Positions 43,772-52,002 of a stretch of 64,000 nt of DNA are shown here, one piece after another. The notes beneath the pieces are model-generated. The model was not told where the DNA came from, searched no databases, and was given only the letters and a program-made list of their open reading frames with translations. Source of the DNA: Mucilaginibacter roseus. Its GTDB lineage: Bacteria; Bacteroidota; Bacteroidia; Sphingobacteriales; Sphingobacteriaceae. The position numbers and the translations under genes were made by a program. The stretch lies in the NCBI RefSeq assembly GCF_021215455.1, contig NZ_JAJPWV010000001.1:806001-870000 (forward strand), in the 5' to 3' direction. Each line of letters opens with the position of its first letter. Within the stretch, counting starts at the first letter, position 1.

Positions 43772-44962
43772 TTATTTGATAATTATGGCCAGTTCCTTTC
43801 TAAGTGGGTTTCTTAGATTTCGGCCATATATAATGCACTGAACAGGTAAAGTTGTTCCCGGTGGTATGTCACCAAATGCAATACGGATTGGCGCTTTGAA
43901 AGCTTTTGTAGATATATTGTGCTTAATGTCACCTAACATTGCATTAATTACGTAAAATCCTTCTTCCTCTTTGACTTCAGGATAATTTAGTTCGTCAAAT
44001 TTGGGAGTTCTTGGTGAGTATGGTATCATAGGATTTCTGGGTTCTCTATGAATGTAATAAACCTTCTCCGCAATAAGCATTTTTTTCAGTTTTGGAATCA
44101 TCAAACTAATAGATGCGTCTTCGAGGTAAGCCTCACCTGTATTTAAAATCTCTAGATTCAGTTTAAACGCCATTTCTTCAAAAAGATAGAAATAATCGTC
44201 ATCACGATATGTTTCAGAAACTTTTTCAAGATTACCTTTTAAAGTTTCTATGTCTCTATTTTCATAGGGTACCGGTTCCCAAATGGCCAAAAAGTTATTT
44301 CTAATTGATGCTTGATATTGATAATCGTTCCTGCTTTTTAAACCCTCTTTATGAGCGATAATTTTTTCTAATTTCTCCTTGGCCTTTTTAGAAGGAAATT
44401 CCAGGTTCCGTAATGGCTCTATAGTTAACGAAGTACTTTTATTGCATGAAAATTCAACAGTTATAATGCCATCAAAGTCCTGTTGTTCAATTCTGGCTCC
44501 ATAAATGCGCTCAAAATCACTCCTTGTCGCCATAACCTGATAACTTCCCTTTCTTACCCAGCATTCATTTGCCTTTAAAGCCAGCTTACCATTTTTATAA
44601 AATACATCCTTTGACGTCATGTAGGGTTGTTCACCCGGATTTTTGATAGCGAGTATCATCAGGTTAAAATTCTTATAAGAAAATGAAGTGTATGAAACTT
44701 GAATGTCAGGCGTGATATTGGCATGAATGTATTGCTGAATATGCGCGGAGTCGGTATTGCTTTCAATATTGAAAAGAGCAATCTCACCATCTTTTTTCTT
44801 AACGCCAATTACGATGTAACGATCCCCTTTCACCGGGGAATTAGCGAAAGCTAATACATCTTTTATTAAATGAGGTTTATTGTTTTCGTTATATTCCTCT
44901 TGCTTGAAATCAAGAAATTCACATTCGTTATGAAACTCAATAAGTTCTTCTATAGAATACAT
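43772..44962 (-). CDS. AlbA_2 (Schlafen AAA_4-like) domain protein, copy 2
   Basis: A 396-residue paralogue of the 38481-39638 protein. The AlbA_2 core is ECEFLDFKQEEYNENNKPHLIKDVLAFANSPVKGDRYIVIGVKK, then NECWVRKGSYQVMATRSDFERIYGAR. The C-terminal half is again beta-rich (LNLEILNTGEAYLEDASISLMIPK). Start 44962 (MYSIEELIEFHNE) is inferred from the paralogue. It lies about 100 bp behind the 45065-47207 gene pair in the same direction and may form its last member. Confidence 0.8.
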   Translation of the reverse strand: MYSIEELIEFHNECEFLDFKQEEYNENNKPHLIKDVLAFANSPVKGDRYIVIGVKKKDGEIALFNIESNTDSAHIQQYIHANITPDIQVSYTSFSYKNFNLMILAIKNPGEQPYMTSKDVFYKNGKLALKANECWVRKGSYQVMATRSDFERIYGARIEQQDFDGIITVEFSCNKSTSLTIEPLRNLEFPSKKAKEKLEKIIAHKEGLKSRNDYQYQASIRNNFLAIWEPVPYENRDIETLKGNLEKVSETYRDDDYFYLFEEMAFKLNLEILNTGEAYLEDASISLMIPKLKKMLIAEKVYYIHREPRNPMIPYSPRTPKFDELNYPEVKEEEGFYVINAMLGDIKHNISTKAFKAPIRIAFGDIPPGTTLPVQCIIYGRNLRNPLRKELAIIIK

Positions 44963-45064
44963 ACTGTTAATAAATTTAAGGAAAGGTTTAGCATAACACA
45001 CAAAACTACAATGGTAGTGGGCGTTTTGTAAGTTTAAATAAATAACAACATTTGGAAATGCTGT

Positions 45065-45937
45065 TTATTGATTATTTAAGGTTAACCACGATTCGATGAG
45101 ATAACCGTTCTGGTTAAAACGGTAATTGAAACGATTTAAGCGAAGGACTACATCGCCTGTTCCGTCACCGGTGATTACTTGATAACGGCCATAATTTAAA
45201 TCAATAAATTCGGCTCGATTCATTGGATATTCGTAATGAGTAACTTTGATCATGTGTAAGTTCACTAACCCGCCGTCGTAGCGATGAAGGGGAATAAATT
45301 CATTGCCGAAAGCCTCCGGAATCGTAGCCCAAGCTTCGGATTGAATATTGATCTCCTTTTGCGCGCCGAATTCATCATTTGGCCGATACTTGTAAGCGGC
45401 CTTCGCTAAAATGTCATATATAGTTTTATTGACTTGCCTTAATTCTTTAGCTCTGACAGAGAAGCCATCGTCATATTGGAAGTTGCTGAGTTTGCCATTA
45501 GTGAAATAAAGATAAGTTTTGATCTTTGGGGAATAGAACATACCGTTATGAGCAATATTAGCAAAATTTAAAACTTTTGCAAGGAACTCTGCCGATAGCG
45601 ATTCATTTTCTATCCCGGATTCCAGAATCTGCATAATATCACCACTGGTGTAGTATTTGGCTACCGAAAATCCTTCCATGGCTTTCTTTAATTCCCGGCT
45701 ATCGATAAACGTGACTTTTTTATCCGTATGTATAAAAACGATGCTGCGGGTAAATATTTCAAAAGCGATGTTCGTTATCTTTTGGCTTTTAGACTGAAAA
45801 TAAAAGAGCAATTGATCCGGGTGATAGCCCATGTATTCGGCACATCCAACAAAAGATAAAGCAGCCATTTCAACAGGCGCTTGACGATAACCATTACCGT
45901 CTGCAATGAATACTCCGGTAGACGTTCTGTTAAGCAT
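45065..45937 (-). CDS. Unknown 290-residue island protein
   Basis: A 290-residue protein that I do not recognise. It begins MLNRTSTGVFIADGNGYRQAPVEMAALSFVGCAEYMGYHP and has mixed alpha/beta composition without signal peptide or membrane segment. Its start overlaps the end of the upstream 425-residue gene by 8 bp, so the two are coupled and likely act together. The second half is rich in aromatic residues and Asn. The function is unknown. Confidence 0.65.
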   Translation of the reverse strand: MLNRTSTGVFIADGNGYRQAPVEMAALSFVGCAEYMGYHPDQLLFYFQSKSQKITNIAFEIFTRSIVFIHTDKKVTFIDSRELKKAMEGFSVAKYYTSGDIMQILESGIENESLSAEFLAKVLNFANIAHNGMFYSPKIKTYLYFTNGKLSNFQYDDGFSVRAKELRQVNKTIYDILAKAAYKYRPNDEFGAQKEINIQSEAWATIPEAFGNEFIPLHRYDGGLVNLHMIKVTHYEYPMNRAEFIDLNYGRYQVITGDGTGDVVLRLNRFNYRFNQNGYLIESWLTLNNQ

Positions 45938-47207
45938 GAATATCTTTTGGCAAATTGTTCATTTTTTGACTAATAAATTGATGTACCCGATCTAGTTCGG
46001 CATTGCTGAATGTAACGCCGAAAAGTCGTTCGAAATGTTTAAGCTGCTGTGTTATGTTAGTGCTGTTCTGAAATAATTCCCAAATATTTGTTAGTCCTTT
46101 AAAACGATTAATTACCCGCCGATCTTTGAACCAGTCTATCGATTTGGTAACAGCTTTCCCTAAAATTTTGGCATAATTAATCTCACTTAGGCCATCCTTC
46201 AAATGATTGGTTTTAATCAAGTTATTTGCACTCTTGTCAAGATCAGCATCTTGAAAAATATCCAAATGGTTATGCACTAATCGGAGATTTTTGATTTCAT
46301 ACTTCTTTGTGAAGGTCGCCCAAAAATCATTAAAAGCACGCCGCGCTTCCAATTGTTGTTTTATAGCCGGAGATTCGTATATCTGCTGTTCTAATGCGAT
46401 AAACCGTTCTCGTAATTCCTGAAAATCAGCTCGTAATTGTATGAGTTTGGTAGGGATTTCACTAATGTTATTGAGTTGACTTAAAAGAATATTTGTAAAT
46501 GGGGGAATCGGTAAATAAGAATAGCCTAAATTTTGAAGGAGTTCATCAAGTTGAATTTGATGAAGCGCCGCAAGCTTCCGCAAAGCATCTATTGAGTAAG
46601 GCACTTTCCTGATTTCGTTAACCTGTTGACCAAATAGTCCAATCGGTAACGTCGTTTGAATACTGGATGTATTAGAAACGCTTATCAGATTACTGATTAA
46701 AGCATGTGTAGTTGTACGTACTTCAGAAACAATAAATTCTTTTTCCTCGTTAAATGCGCCTGTAACCAATGGTAGCATATCTGCTGTTTTGCTCACATCA
46801 CTTTGACTAAAATAATCGGTTTTCAAGTTTCGGCCATATTGACTGATGAATTCTTGTTCGGCCTCTTTTTTACTTTTACCCTCTCGATCTATTTTGAAGA
46901 TCACCCGTGAAGGTGCTTCCAACACTCCACTAACAAATTTTAGTCCAGTCTCACGTACAAGCATATTCAGAATCGGTCGGCCACTGGGGAAGATTGCTGC
47001 TGCGGTTAAACTTAGATGATTAAGTTCATCAAGCGAGGTATAGAATTCCGAACAACCAATAAACGACTCGATAAAGGTGTTTAGCGAAAATATAAATTCA
47101 GGTGTTGGTTTGCCATAGCCACCAAGACAGTAGTCTAATTCGTCCAATAAGCTTAAGCTAATATATGCACTATTATAATTGACGGTGTCTTGGATTAGGT
47201 TGTCCAT
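45930..47207 (-). CDS. Unknown 425-residue island protein
   Basis: A 425-residue protein beginning MDNLIQDTVNYNSAYISLSLLDELDYCLGGYGKPTPEFIF. A coiled-coil-like helix (LIQLRADFQELRERFIALEQQIYESPAIKQQLEARRAF) lies near residues 260-300, and the C-terminal third is helical. No catalytic motif is evident. It is the first gene of a minus-strand set with the 290-residue protein and possibly the AlbA_2 gene. The family is unknown. Confidence 0.65.
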   Translation of the reverse strand: MDNLIQDTVNYNSAYISLSLLDELDYCLGGYGKPTPEFIFSLNTFIESFIGCSEFYTSLDELNHLSLTAAAIFPSGRPILNMLVRETGLKFVSGVLEAPSRVIFKIDREGKSKKEAEQEFISQYGRNLKTDYFSQSDVSKTADMLPLVTGAFNEEKEFIVSEVRTTTHALISNLISVSNTSSIQTTLPIGLFGQQVNEIRKVPYSIDALRKLAALHQIQLDELLQNLGYSYLPIPPFTNILLSQLNNISEIPTKLIQLRADFQELRERFIALEQQIYESPAIKQQLEARRAFNDFWATFTKKYEIKNLRLVHNHLDIFQDADLDKSANNLIKTNHLKDGLSEINYAKILGKAVTKSIDWFKDRRVINRFKGLTNIWELFQNSTNITQQLKHFERLFGVTFSNAELDRVHQFISQKMNNLPKDIHA

Positions 47208-47317
47208 AAATCAAATGTAACTGTTTTCCAAATAACTCAGGGTTTTGATTTTTTAATGAAAGCTGTCGCATTTGTTGATTTGGCTCGTAGCTTAGTAGAG
47301 GACTTACAACCATAATC

Positions 47318-47884
47318 ATGAATCTTAAAGTCAAGATAACAAGAGATTTTATCGATCCAATAAAATGTTACCTCGAAGATGCTTTGGTAGCTGAGAGAGA
47401 TGCTGTAAAAAGTGATTATTATCAGCGGAATCACGTTCGTGTCGTTTTCTCTGTTATTGAAGGCACCATCCATATTCTGAAACAAACTTGCCTCACTGCG
47501 GCTATCCATGCCAAAAAGCTTACTCCTGGTGATTATGCGCTTCTGCAAGAGTTAAGTTTTGATCTGAGTCCAAAAGGTGAAGTCGTTGAGAACCCAAAGT
47601 TTATACGACTTGATACCAATTTTAAATATTGCGTAAAATCTTTAAATAAAGTGTTCCTATTGAACTATCACATTGATACCAATGGTGCTGACTGGAATCA
47701 TTTTAAAAAAGCCATATCGATTAGGAACAGACTTACGCATCCTAAAGGTGTCCAGGATATGGTTATCACATCCGCTGACGCCGAGATTTTAGTCAAAGTA
47801 AGCGGTTGGTTTTGCGACTTCACTCACCAAGCCGTTACAGGCATTCTCGCTAAAATTCAACCTTCTCAAGTGATGGATGGATAA
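47318..47884 (+). CDS. HEPN-like protein with Rx4H motif
   Basis: A 188-residue helical protein. SIRNRLTHPKG near residues 136-146 has the R-N-x3-H pattern typical of HEPN RNases, where Arg and His form the active site and a polar residue follows the Arg. The rest (VRVVFSVIEGTIHILKQTCLTAAIHA) matches the long helices of that fold. It stands alone, divergent from the 47207 gene, without an adjacent nucleotidyltransferase antitoxin. It may act as an RNase in defence or as a toxin, which is inference. Confidence 0.65.
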   Translation: MNLKVKITRDFIDPIKCYLEDALVAERDAVKSDYYQRNHVRVVFSVIEGTIHILKQTCLTAAIHAKKLTPGDYALLQELSFDLSPKGEVVENPKFIRLDTNFKYCVKSLNKVFLLNYHIDTNGADWNHFKKAISIRNRLTHPKGVQDMVITSADAEILVKVSGWFCDFTHQAVTGILAKIQPSQVMDG

Positions 47885-48049
47885 GATTTGCTTTTTTGGT
47901 AGTAAATAAAGAAGCAGATTCTTAATGCGGAAGGATGGGTTTGAAACCTGAATAACACAAGCTGGATTATAAGGGGATAGTATTGGATTCACCAATAATT
48001 AGTAGGCATTAAGTAATGTGTACCACAGGAATCAAATTTAAAAACCCTC

Positions 48050-48074
48050 TGTAACTACAAGTTACAATTTTTTT
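48050..48074 (+). terminator. Terminator downstream of the HEPN-like gene
   Basis: TGTAAC (48050-48055) pairs with GTTACA (48061-48066), followed by a run of eight T. It is 166 bp behind the stop at 47884 and no other plus-strand gene lies between. Confidence 0.65.
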
Positions 48075-48081
48075 CAGAGGC

Positions 48082-48107
48082 AAAAAAGGCCAGGAAATCC
48101 CGGCCTT
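48082..48107 (-). terminator. Terminator of the small gene at 48128-48286
   Basis: On the minus strand, AAGGCC (48107-48102) pairs with GGCCTT (48091-48086) and is followed by T residues down to 48082. It is 21 bp beyond the stop at 48128, which supports that small gene being expressed. Confidence 0.75.
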
Positions 48108-48127
48108 CAATAGTTATCTAAAAGGAT

Positions 48128-48286
48128 TTATTTCTTAATTTCCGAAAAGGTTAGTTTATTAATAACAGCTTTCGCCTCTTCAACTTTTTTAAGGACGAAT
48201 GGATCATTAGAATGATCTTTTACATCTTTACTTATTGTAACACGTCCGGAATTTGCCTGATTCTTAGCTTTTTTTCTTTCGGTCAT
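48128..48286 (-). CDS. Small basic protein of 52 residues
   Basis: A short gene that begins MTERKKAKNQANSGRVTISK and continues DVKDHSNDPFVLKKVEEAKA, ending in FSEIKK. It is Lys-rich with no hydrophobic segment. ATG at 48286, TAA at 48128, followed by a good terminator. It sits just upstream of the DUF1016 gene's 3' end in the same direction. It could be an antitoxin-like or DNA-binding peptide; nothing in sequence decides this. Confidence 0.55.
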   Translation of the reverse strand: MTERKKAKNQANSGRVTISKDVKDHSNDPFVLKKVEEAKAVINKLTFSEIKK

Positions 48287-48346
48287 AATGCTGATTTTAA
48301 ATAATAAAGGTAAGATATTAACTATTAAATTTAACAGAGTGAAACA

Positions 48347-49351
48347 CTAACCCTCCTTTTGAAAGTCACTTTGCCTTTCAAAAATTTCGCGAAACTTTCT
48401 CTGTAATGCCTTTTTCTCCGGCAATATAGTCTGATATTCTGCAACCATAGCAGGGGATAAGTTGCGGCTCAATGCGTATTCAACAACCTCAACATCTTTG
48501 TTCTTACAAAGTAAGATACCAATTGATGGATTTTCATGCGCCTTTTTAATATCCCTATCTAAAGCTTCCAAGTAAAAGTTTAACTGACCCAAATGTTCAG
48601 GTTTAAACTTGTCTGCCTTTAATTCAAAAGCTATCAAGCATTGAAGCGTACGGTGATAAAATACCAAATCGATAAAAAAGTCACTGTTGCCCACCTGTAT
48701 TCTATACTGCTCATCCATGAATAGAAAGTCCTTACCCAGCTCTAAAATTACGTTTTTCATTTGCGCAATTAAAGCGTCCTGAAGTTCGCCTTCACTATGA
48801 GTGTCGGGCAGTTTAATAAACTCGAAAATGTAAACATCCTTAAAAGCGTTTGTAATATCGTGTTTTAATTCTCTCATCACTGGTGAGAGTTTTTGATTTC
48901 CTATCATCACCCGCTCAAAAGCCCCACTGTTTATCTGACGGTCAAGTTCCCTGGAACTATACATTTCTTTGGCACACAACCGCAGGTAAAATTCCTTTTC
49001 CTCAATAGACTTGCAACGGCTGAAGATCGCTAAATTGTTTGTCCACGTATTTTCTCTCAGCATTGCTGAGAGTTTTGGATGATCTCTATAAGTTTCAAAG
49101 AATTGTTTCATTCGCCAAAGGTTTTTATCCGAGAACCCTTTAAGATTCGGCTCGGCGCGTTGAATATATTCGGCTAAAGCCGGCACGACTGATTTTCCCC
49201 AGTCTTCAGTTGAAATTCTGTGGCTAATGTATTCGCCAATGTTCCAATACAAGTCAATTAATGCCGTGTTGACAGCTTTAAATGCGTTGAAACGGGACTG
49301 TTGAATCAATTTAACTACCTCTGTAAATTGATTTACTATTTGTTTTTTCAT
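48347..49351 (-). CDS. DUF1016 / YhcG-type PDDEXK nuclease family protein
   Basis: A 334-residue protein. The N-terminal half (IDLYWNIGEYISHRISTEDWGKSVVPALAEYIQRAEPNLKGFSDKNLWRMKQFF) is the DUF1016_N helical domain. The C-terminal half has FFIDLVFYHRTLQCLIAFELKADKFKPEHLGQLNFYL, with Asp and E-x-K of the PD-(D/E)XK nuclease core. The family is common in bacterial genomes and mobile elements, sometimes beside restriction systems. It lies 105 bp downstream of the integrase gene and is transcribed the same way. Confidence 0.92.
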   Translation of the reverse strand: MKKQIVNQFTEVVKLIQQSRFNAFKAVNTALIDLYWNIGEYISHRISTEDWGKSVVPALAEYIQRAEPNLKGFSDKNLWRMKQFFETYRDHPKLSAMLRENTWTNNLAIFSRCKSIEEKEFYLRLCAKEMYSSRELDRQINSGAFERVMIGNQKLSPVMRELKHDITNAFKDVYIFEFIKLPDTHSEGELQDALIAQMKNVILELGKDFLFMDEQYRIQVGNSDFFIDLVFYHRTLQCLIAFELKADKFKPEHLGQLNFYLEALDRDIKKAHENPSIGILLCKNKDVEVVEYALSRNLSPAMVAEYQTILPEKKALQRKFREIFERQSDFQKEG

Positions 49352-49456
49352 GGTCTTACCATCTTATTTTGCAACCTGATGTCCAATTTGGCATCACCTT
49401 GTTATATTATCACTGTTAGATGAGCTATTGTATTTGATCAAGAATAAACTTGCTCT

Positions 49457-50740
49457 TTAGCTTGCCTTGTTAAATTTGAGTTTGGAAATTGATCGACGAT
49501 TATTACTGCGAACTGGTGCGGAGGAAAGCCTCTCTCGCAGCATGTTCATATCATCGCTTACTTTCCGCTCTACTACTTTTGCATAGATCTGTGTAGTTCT
49601 GATGGTCGTATGGCCTAGCATCTTACTTACGGTTTCAATTGGGACACCGTTAGAGAGTGTTACAGCTGTTGCAAACGTATGGCGGGCGACATGGTAGGTC
49701 AGTGTCTTATTAATTCCGCAAAGGTCGGCTACTTCTTTTAAATAGCTGTTTAGTTTTTGATTAGATATGCGGGGTAACAGTGTTCCTTCTGCTATTGCTT
49801 TTGGGTGTGTTTTATAACGTTGAATAATTTTGGCGGCTTGGGGCAGCAGTGGCACGTTGACAGCGATCCTTGTCTTCTCACGGGTGGTTTTGATCCATTG
49901 ACTTTGATCAATTCCCTGTACCAGATTCTCAGGAGTTAATTCCATTACATCTATGTATGCTAAGCCTGTATAGCAGCTCAATACGAACAGGTCGCGTACG
50001 TATGCAATGCGTTCAATGGTCAACTTTTTGCTTTCGATTTTATTTAGCTCCGCGACTGTAAGAAAACCGCGCTCGGTTTTATTGAACTTTAATTGAAACA
50101 AAGAGAAAGGGTCTTTTTCAAGCCAGCCCATTTTGACAGCAAGCCGAATTATCTTTCGAAATCTCTCTAAATGCTTCATCAAGCCATTATTCTCTAATTT
50201 CTTCTGATGATCTTCCGGCTGACGCCTTCTCAGGAAATGTTCCAGTTTAGATATGAAACTATAATCAAGCTCTGAGAGATAAATATCCGAGCGCTTGAAT
50301 TCGACCTTAACAAATTCTTTGAGGTAAGAGGCAGTGGTGTAGTAGTTTTTCATGGTACCACGCGCCAGCACATCCTTCATGTTGGTATTGTGGTACTCTA
50401 CGATAGCGTGCAATGTATGCTCTGAATCTTTGACGCCTGAAAAAAGATTTTTGAGCACCTCTGCTGTGATAACTTTTTTATTGACCTGTAATTCCTGATA
50501 GTGACCAGCCATCATTCCTCGAAGCTGTTCGAGATGGGTGTTGAGTTTACGTAATTCGTCATTTTTGGGTCGGGCCTGACCTCTTGCTTCATTCCAGTCG
50601 GCCAATGCGACCTGGCGCTTTAAAGCGACCTCTGAACGGCTTTTGTTTACAACGATCCGCATGTAAATAGCCGCCAGTCCGTTCTTACCTCGGTTTTCCC
50701 TTAAGATAAAGTGAATCCCGAATGTGTTGGTTGTTCTCAT
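49457..50740 (-). CDS. Tyrosine recombinase / integrase of island 1
   Basis: A 427-residue integrase with an N-terminal arm-binding part, a SAM-like core-binding domain (about residues 110-210) and a C-terminal catalytic domain. The box II region is HVARHTFATAV (His and Arg near residue 347), with LGHTTIRTTQIYAKV supplying His and the nucleophile Tyr. In box I the segment CYTGLAYIDVMEL has Ala where Arg is standard, as in the IntDOT-type recombinases of Bacteroidota, which are known to lack that Arg. It lies 270 bp inside the right att repeat, with the att hairpin terminator upstream. Confidence 0.93.
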   Translation of the reverse strand: MRTTNTFGIHFILRENRGKNGLAAIYMRIVVNKSRSEVALKRQVALADWNEARGQARPKNDELRKLNTHLEQLRGMMAGHYQELQVNKKVITAEVLKNLFSGVKDSEHTLHAIVEYHNTNMKDVLARGTMKNYYTTASYLKEFVKVEFKRSDIYLSELDYSFISKLEHFLRRRQPEDHQKKLENNGLMKHLERFRKIIRLAVKMGWLEKDPFSLFQLKFNKTERGFLTVAELNKIESKKLTIERIAYVRDLFVLSCYTGLAYIDVMELTPENLVQGIDQSQWIKTTREKTRIAVNVPLLPQAAKIIQRYKTHPKAIAEGTLLPRISNQKLNSYLKEVADLCGINKTLTYHVARHTFATAVTLSNGVPIETVSKMLGHTTIRTTQIYAKVVERKVSDDMNMLRERLSSAPVRSNNRRSISKLKFNKAS

Positions 50741-50794
50741 CTTTTCCAGATTTTAGATAATTAATGAATTGTTTTGAACTGTTATGGCCAAAAC

Positions 50795-50937
50795 TGTTCA
50801 CCGGAAAGAAAAAGAAGTGATCTAAATGCGTTCTTTTAAGTCTAAATTTAAATGACGTAAATTATTGTACATCAGTTAGTTAAACCCTTTCTGGTGAACA
50901 AATCTAAAAAAGATATTTTGTTCACCTCTTTGTTCGC
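50795..50937. promoter_or_regulatory. Candidate integrase arm-type sites, right end
   Basis: Three copies of a TGTTCACC-type word lie between the integrase gene and the right att repeat: TGTTCACC at 50795-50802, inverted GTGAACA at 50894-50900, and the 19-bp site at 50919-50937 that matches the left-end site (28690-28708) except for one base. Confidence 0.5.
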
Positions 50938-50981
50938 ATAAAACATGGAATAGTATGTACTGAAAAGGATTTGAATAAAAC

Positions 50982-51016
50982 AAAAAACCCTGTAAATGAG
51001 ACATTTACAGGGTTTT
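50982..51016 (-). terminator. Hairpin terminator beside the right att repeat
   Basis: AAAACCCTGTAAAT (50984-50997) and ATTTACAGGGTTTT (51003-51016) are exact inverted repeats. The stem differs in sequence from the left hairpin (28561-28594) but keeps the same length and position relative to the tRNA-like fragment. On the minus strand it would stop transcription coming from the tRNA side before the integrase gene. Confidence 0.75.
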
Positions 51017-51054
51017 GATACTTGTTGGTATCGCTTGTTGTCGGGATGGCAGGA
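51011..51054. repeat. Right attachment-site repeat (junction of islands 1 and 2)
   Basis: A direct repeat of 28589-28631 with one extra T. After GGGATGGCAGGA the sequence is CGATAACC, not the rest of a tRNA T-arm, so no intact tRNA is restored here. A TGTTCAC word at 51117-51123 lies 63 bp further right, mirroring the 59-bp spacing at the left end. This suggests that a second element begins here. Confidence 0.75.
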
Positions 51055-51228
51055 CGATAACCTATGCTTGTAAATCCTTTAATGTCAACTTGTTATTTGA
51101 AACAAATCAAAGCAGGTGTTCACTTAAGTAACGACCTGTTTTCAAACTTAAAGATAAGCATTTAGTTGATATTAAAAAAAGTATTCGTCCTACAAGGAAT
51201 TTTGTCAAGTCTAGTTTTAAAACGTTGA

Positions 51229-52002
51229 CTAATTGTCATTGGCATCTTCTATTAGCCTAATAACCTCCGCATATTTCAAGGTTGAAAGTATACTATGGTA
51301 CAACGTAAACAAAGAATTGGAAAAATTTAACTTCGAATTGGGGGTCAGCCGCCCTGTACTATAAGCAACGTAATGCACATCTTCCTCTTCATTTAATGCC
51401 ATCAGTTCATCAATTTTCTCTTGTGTCAATTCACCGTTTGGTGTATTAAAAACCATTAAATCATGATCCGGTAATTCATCAAATGTACCTACGACCCTGC
51501 AAACTACTTTTTTAAATTTTAAGCGTTTCAAGAAGGTCTGTATCTTCTCATTGGTATCTTCGTCACCACTTATAACGAGTATCTTCTTTGTATTCCGAAG
51601 CTTGTTGTCAAATGTCTCTGTCTCGATCAGACGAATTATGTCATCTCGCTTCTTTTCTACAATAGAAGCAACGGTATTTGTGACCAGTTTACGGACATAG
51701 ATGATTATCCCTACAAAGCCAATTAAAAATGCGCCCACCGTTCCGGGTACGCCAAGAAACAACAAAAGATCAAGTTGTTTTTGTGCATCCTCAATTTTTT
51801 CCAGTCCTGCTTTTACATCTTTATCAACCTGGTTTTTTAGCGTCTCTGCTCGTGCATCAGCTCTCAGCTCAATATTTTGTTGGTACTGTTCAACCGCCTT
51901 TACCCGCAGTTCCAATTCACTTACTTTAGGGTCGCTTTTCGCAAACGAATATTGCCAGGCTGAAAAACAAAGCACAACTGTCAGTAATCTAAATATTTTC
52001 AT
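51229..52002 (-). CDS. CBASS effector candidate: membrane protein with cytoplasmic alpha/beta domain
   Basis: A 257-residue protein. Residues 1-21 are a signal-like hydrophobic segment (MKIFRLLTVVLCFSAWQYSFA), 28-85 are coiled-coil-like (ELELRVKAVEQYQQNIELRAD), and 86-113 are a membrane helix (LLLFLGVPGTVGAFLIGFVGIIIYV). The C-terminal 120 residues contain KKILVISGDEDTNEKIQTFL and VVGTFDELPDHDLMVFN, an alpha/beta domain that might bind a nucleotide. It is the last gene of the CBASS operon and overlaps cap3 by 14 bp. No known effector domain (phospholipase, nuclease, SAVED, TIR) is evident. Membrane damage on second-messenger binding is inferred. Confidence 0.65.
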   Translation of the reverse strand: MKIFRLLTVVLCFSAWQYSFAKSDPKVSELELRVKAVEQYQQNIELRADARAETLKNQVDKDVKAGLEKIEDAQKQLDLLLFLGVPGTVGAFLIGFVGIIIYVRKLVTNTVASIVEKKRDDIIRLIETETFDNKLRNTKKILVISGDEDTNEKIQTFLKRLKFKKVVCRVVGTFDELPDHDLMVFNTPNGELTQEKIDELMALNEEEDVHYVAYSTGRLTPNSKLNFSNSLFTLYHSILSTLKYAEVIRLIEDANDN

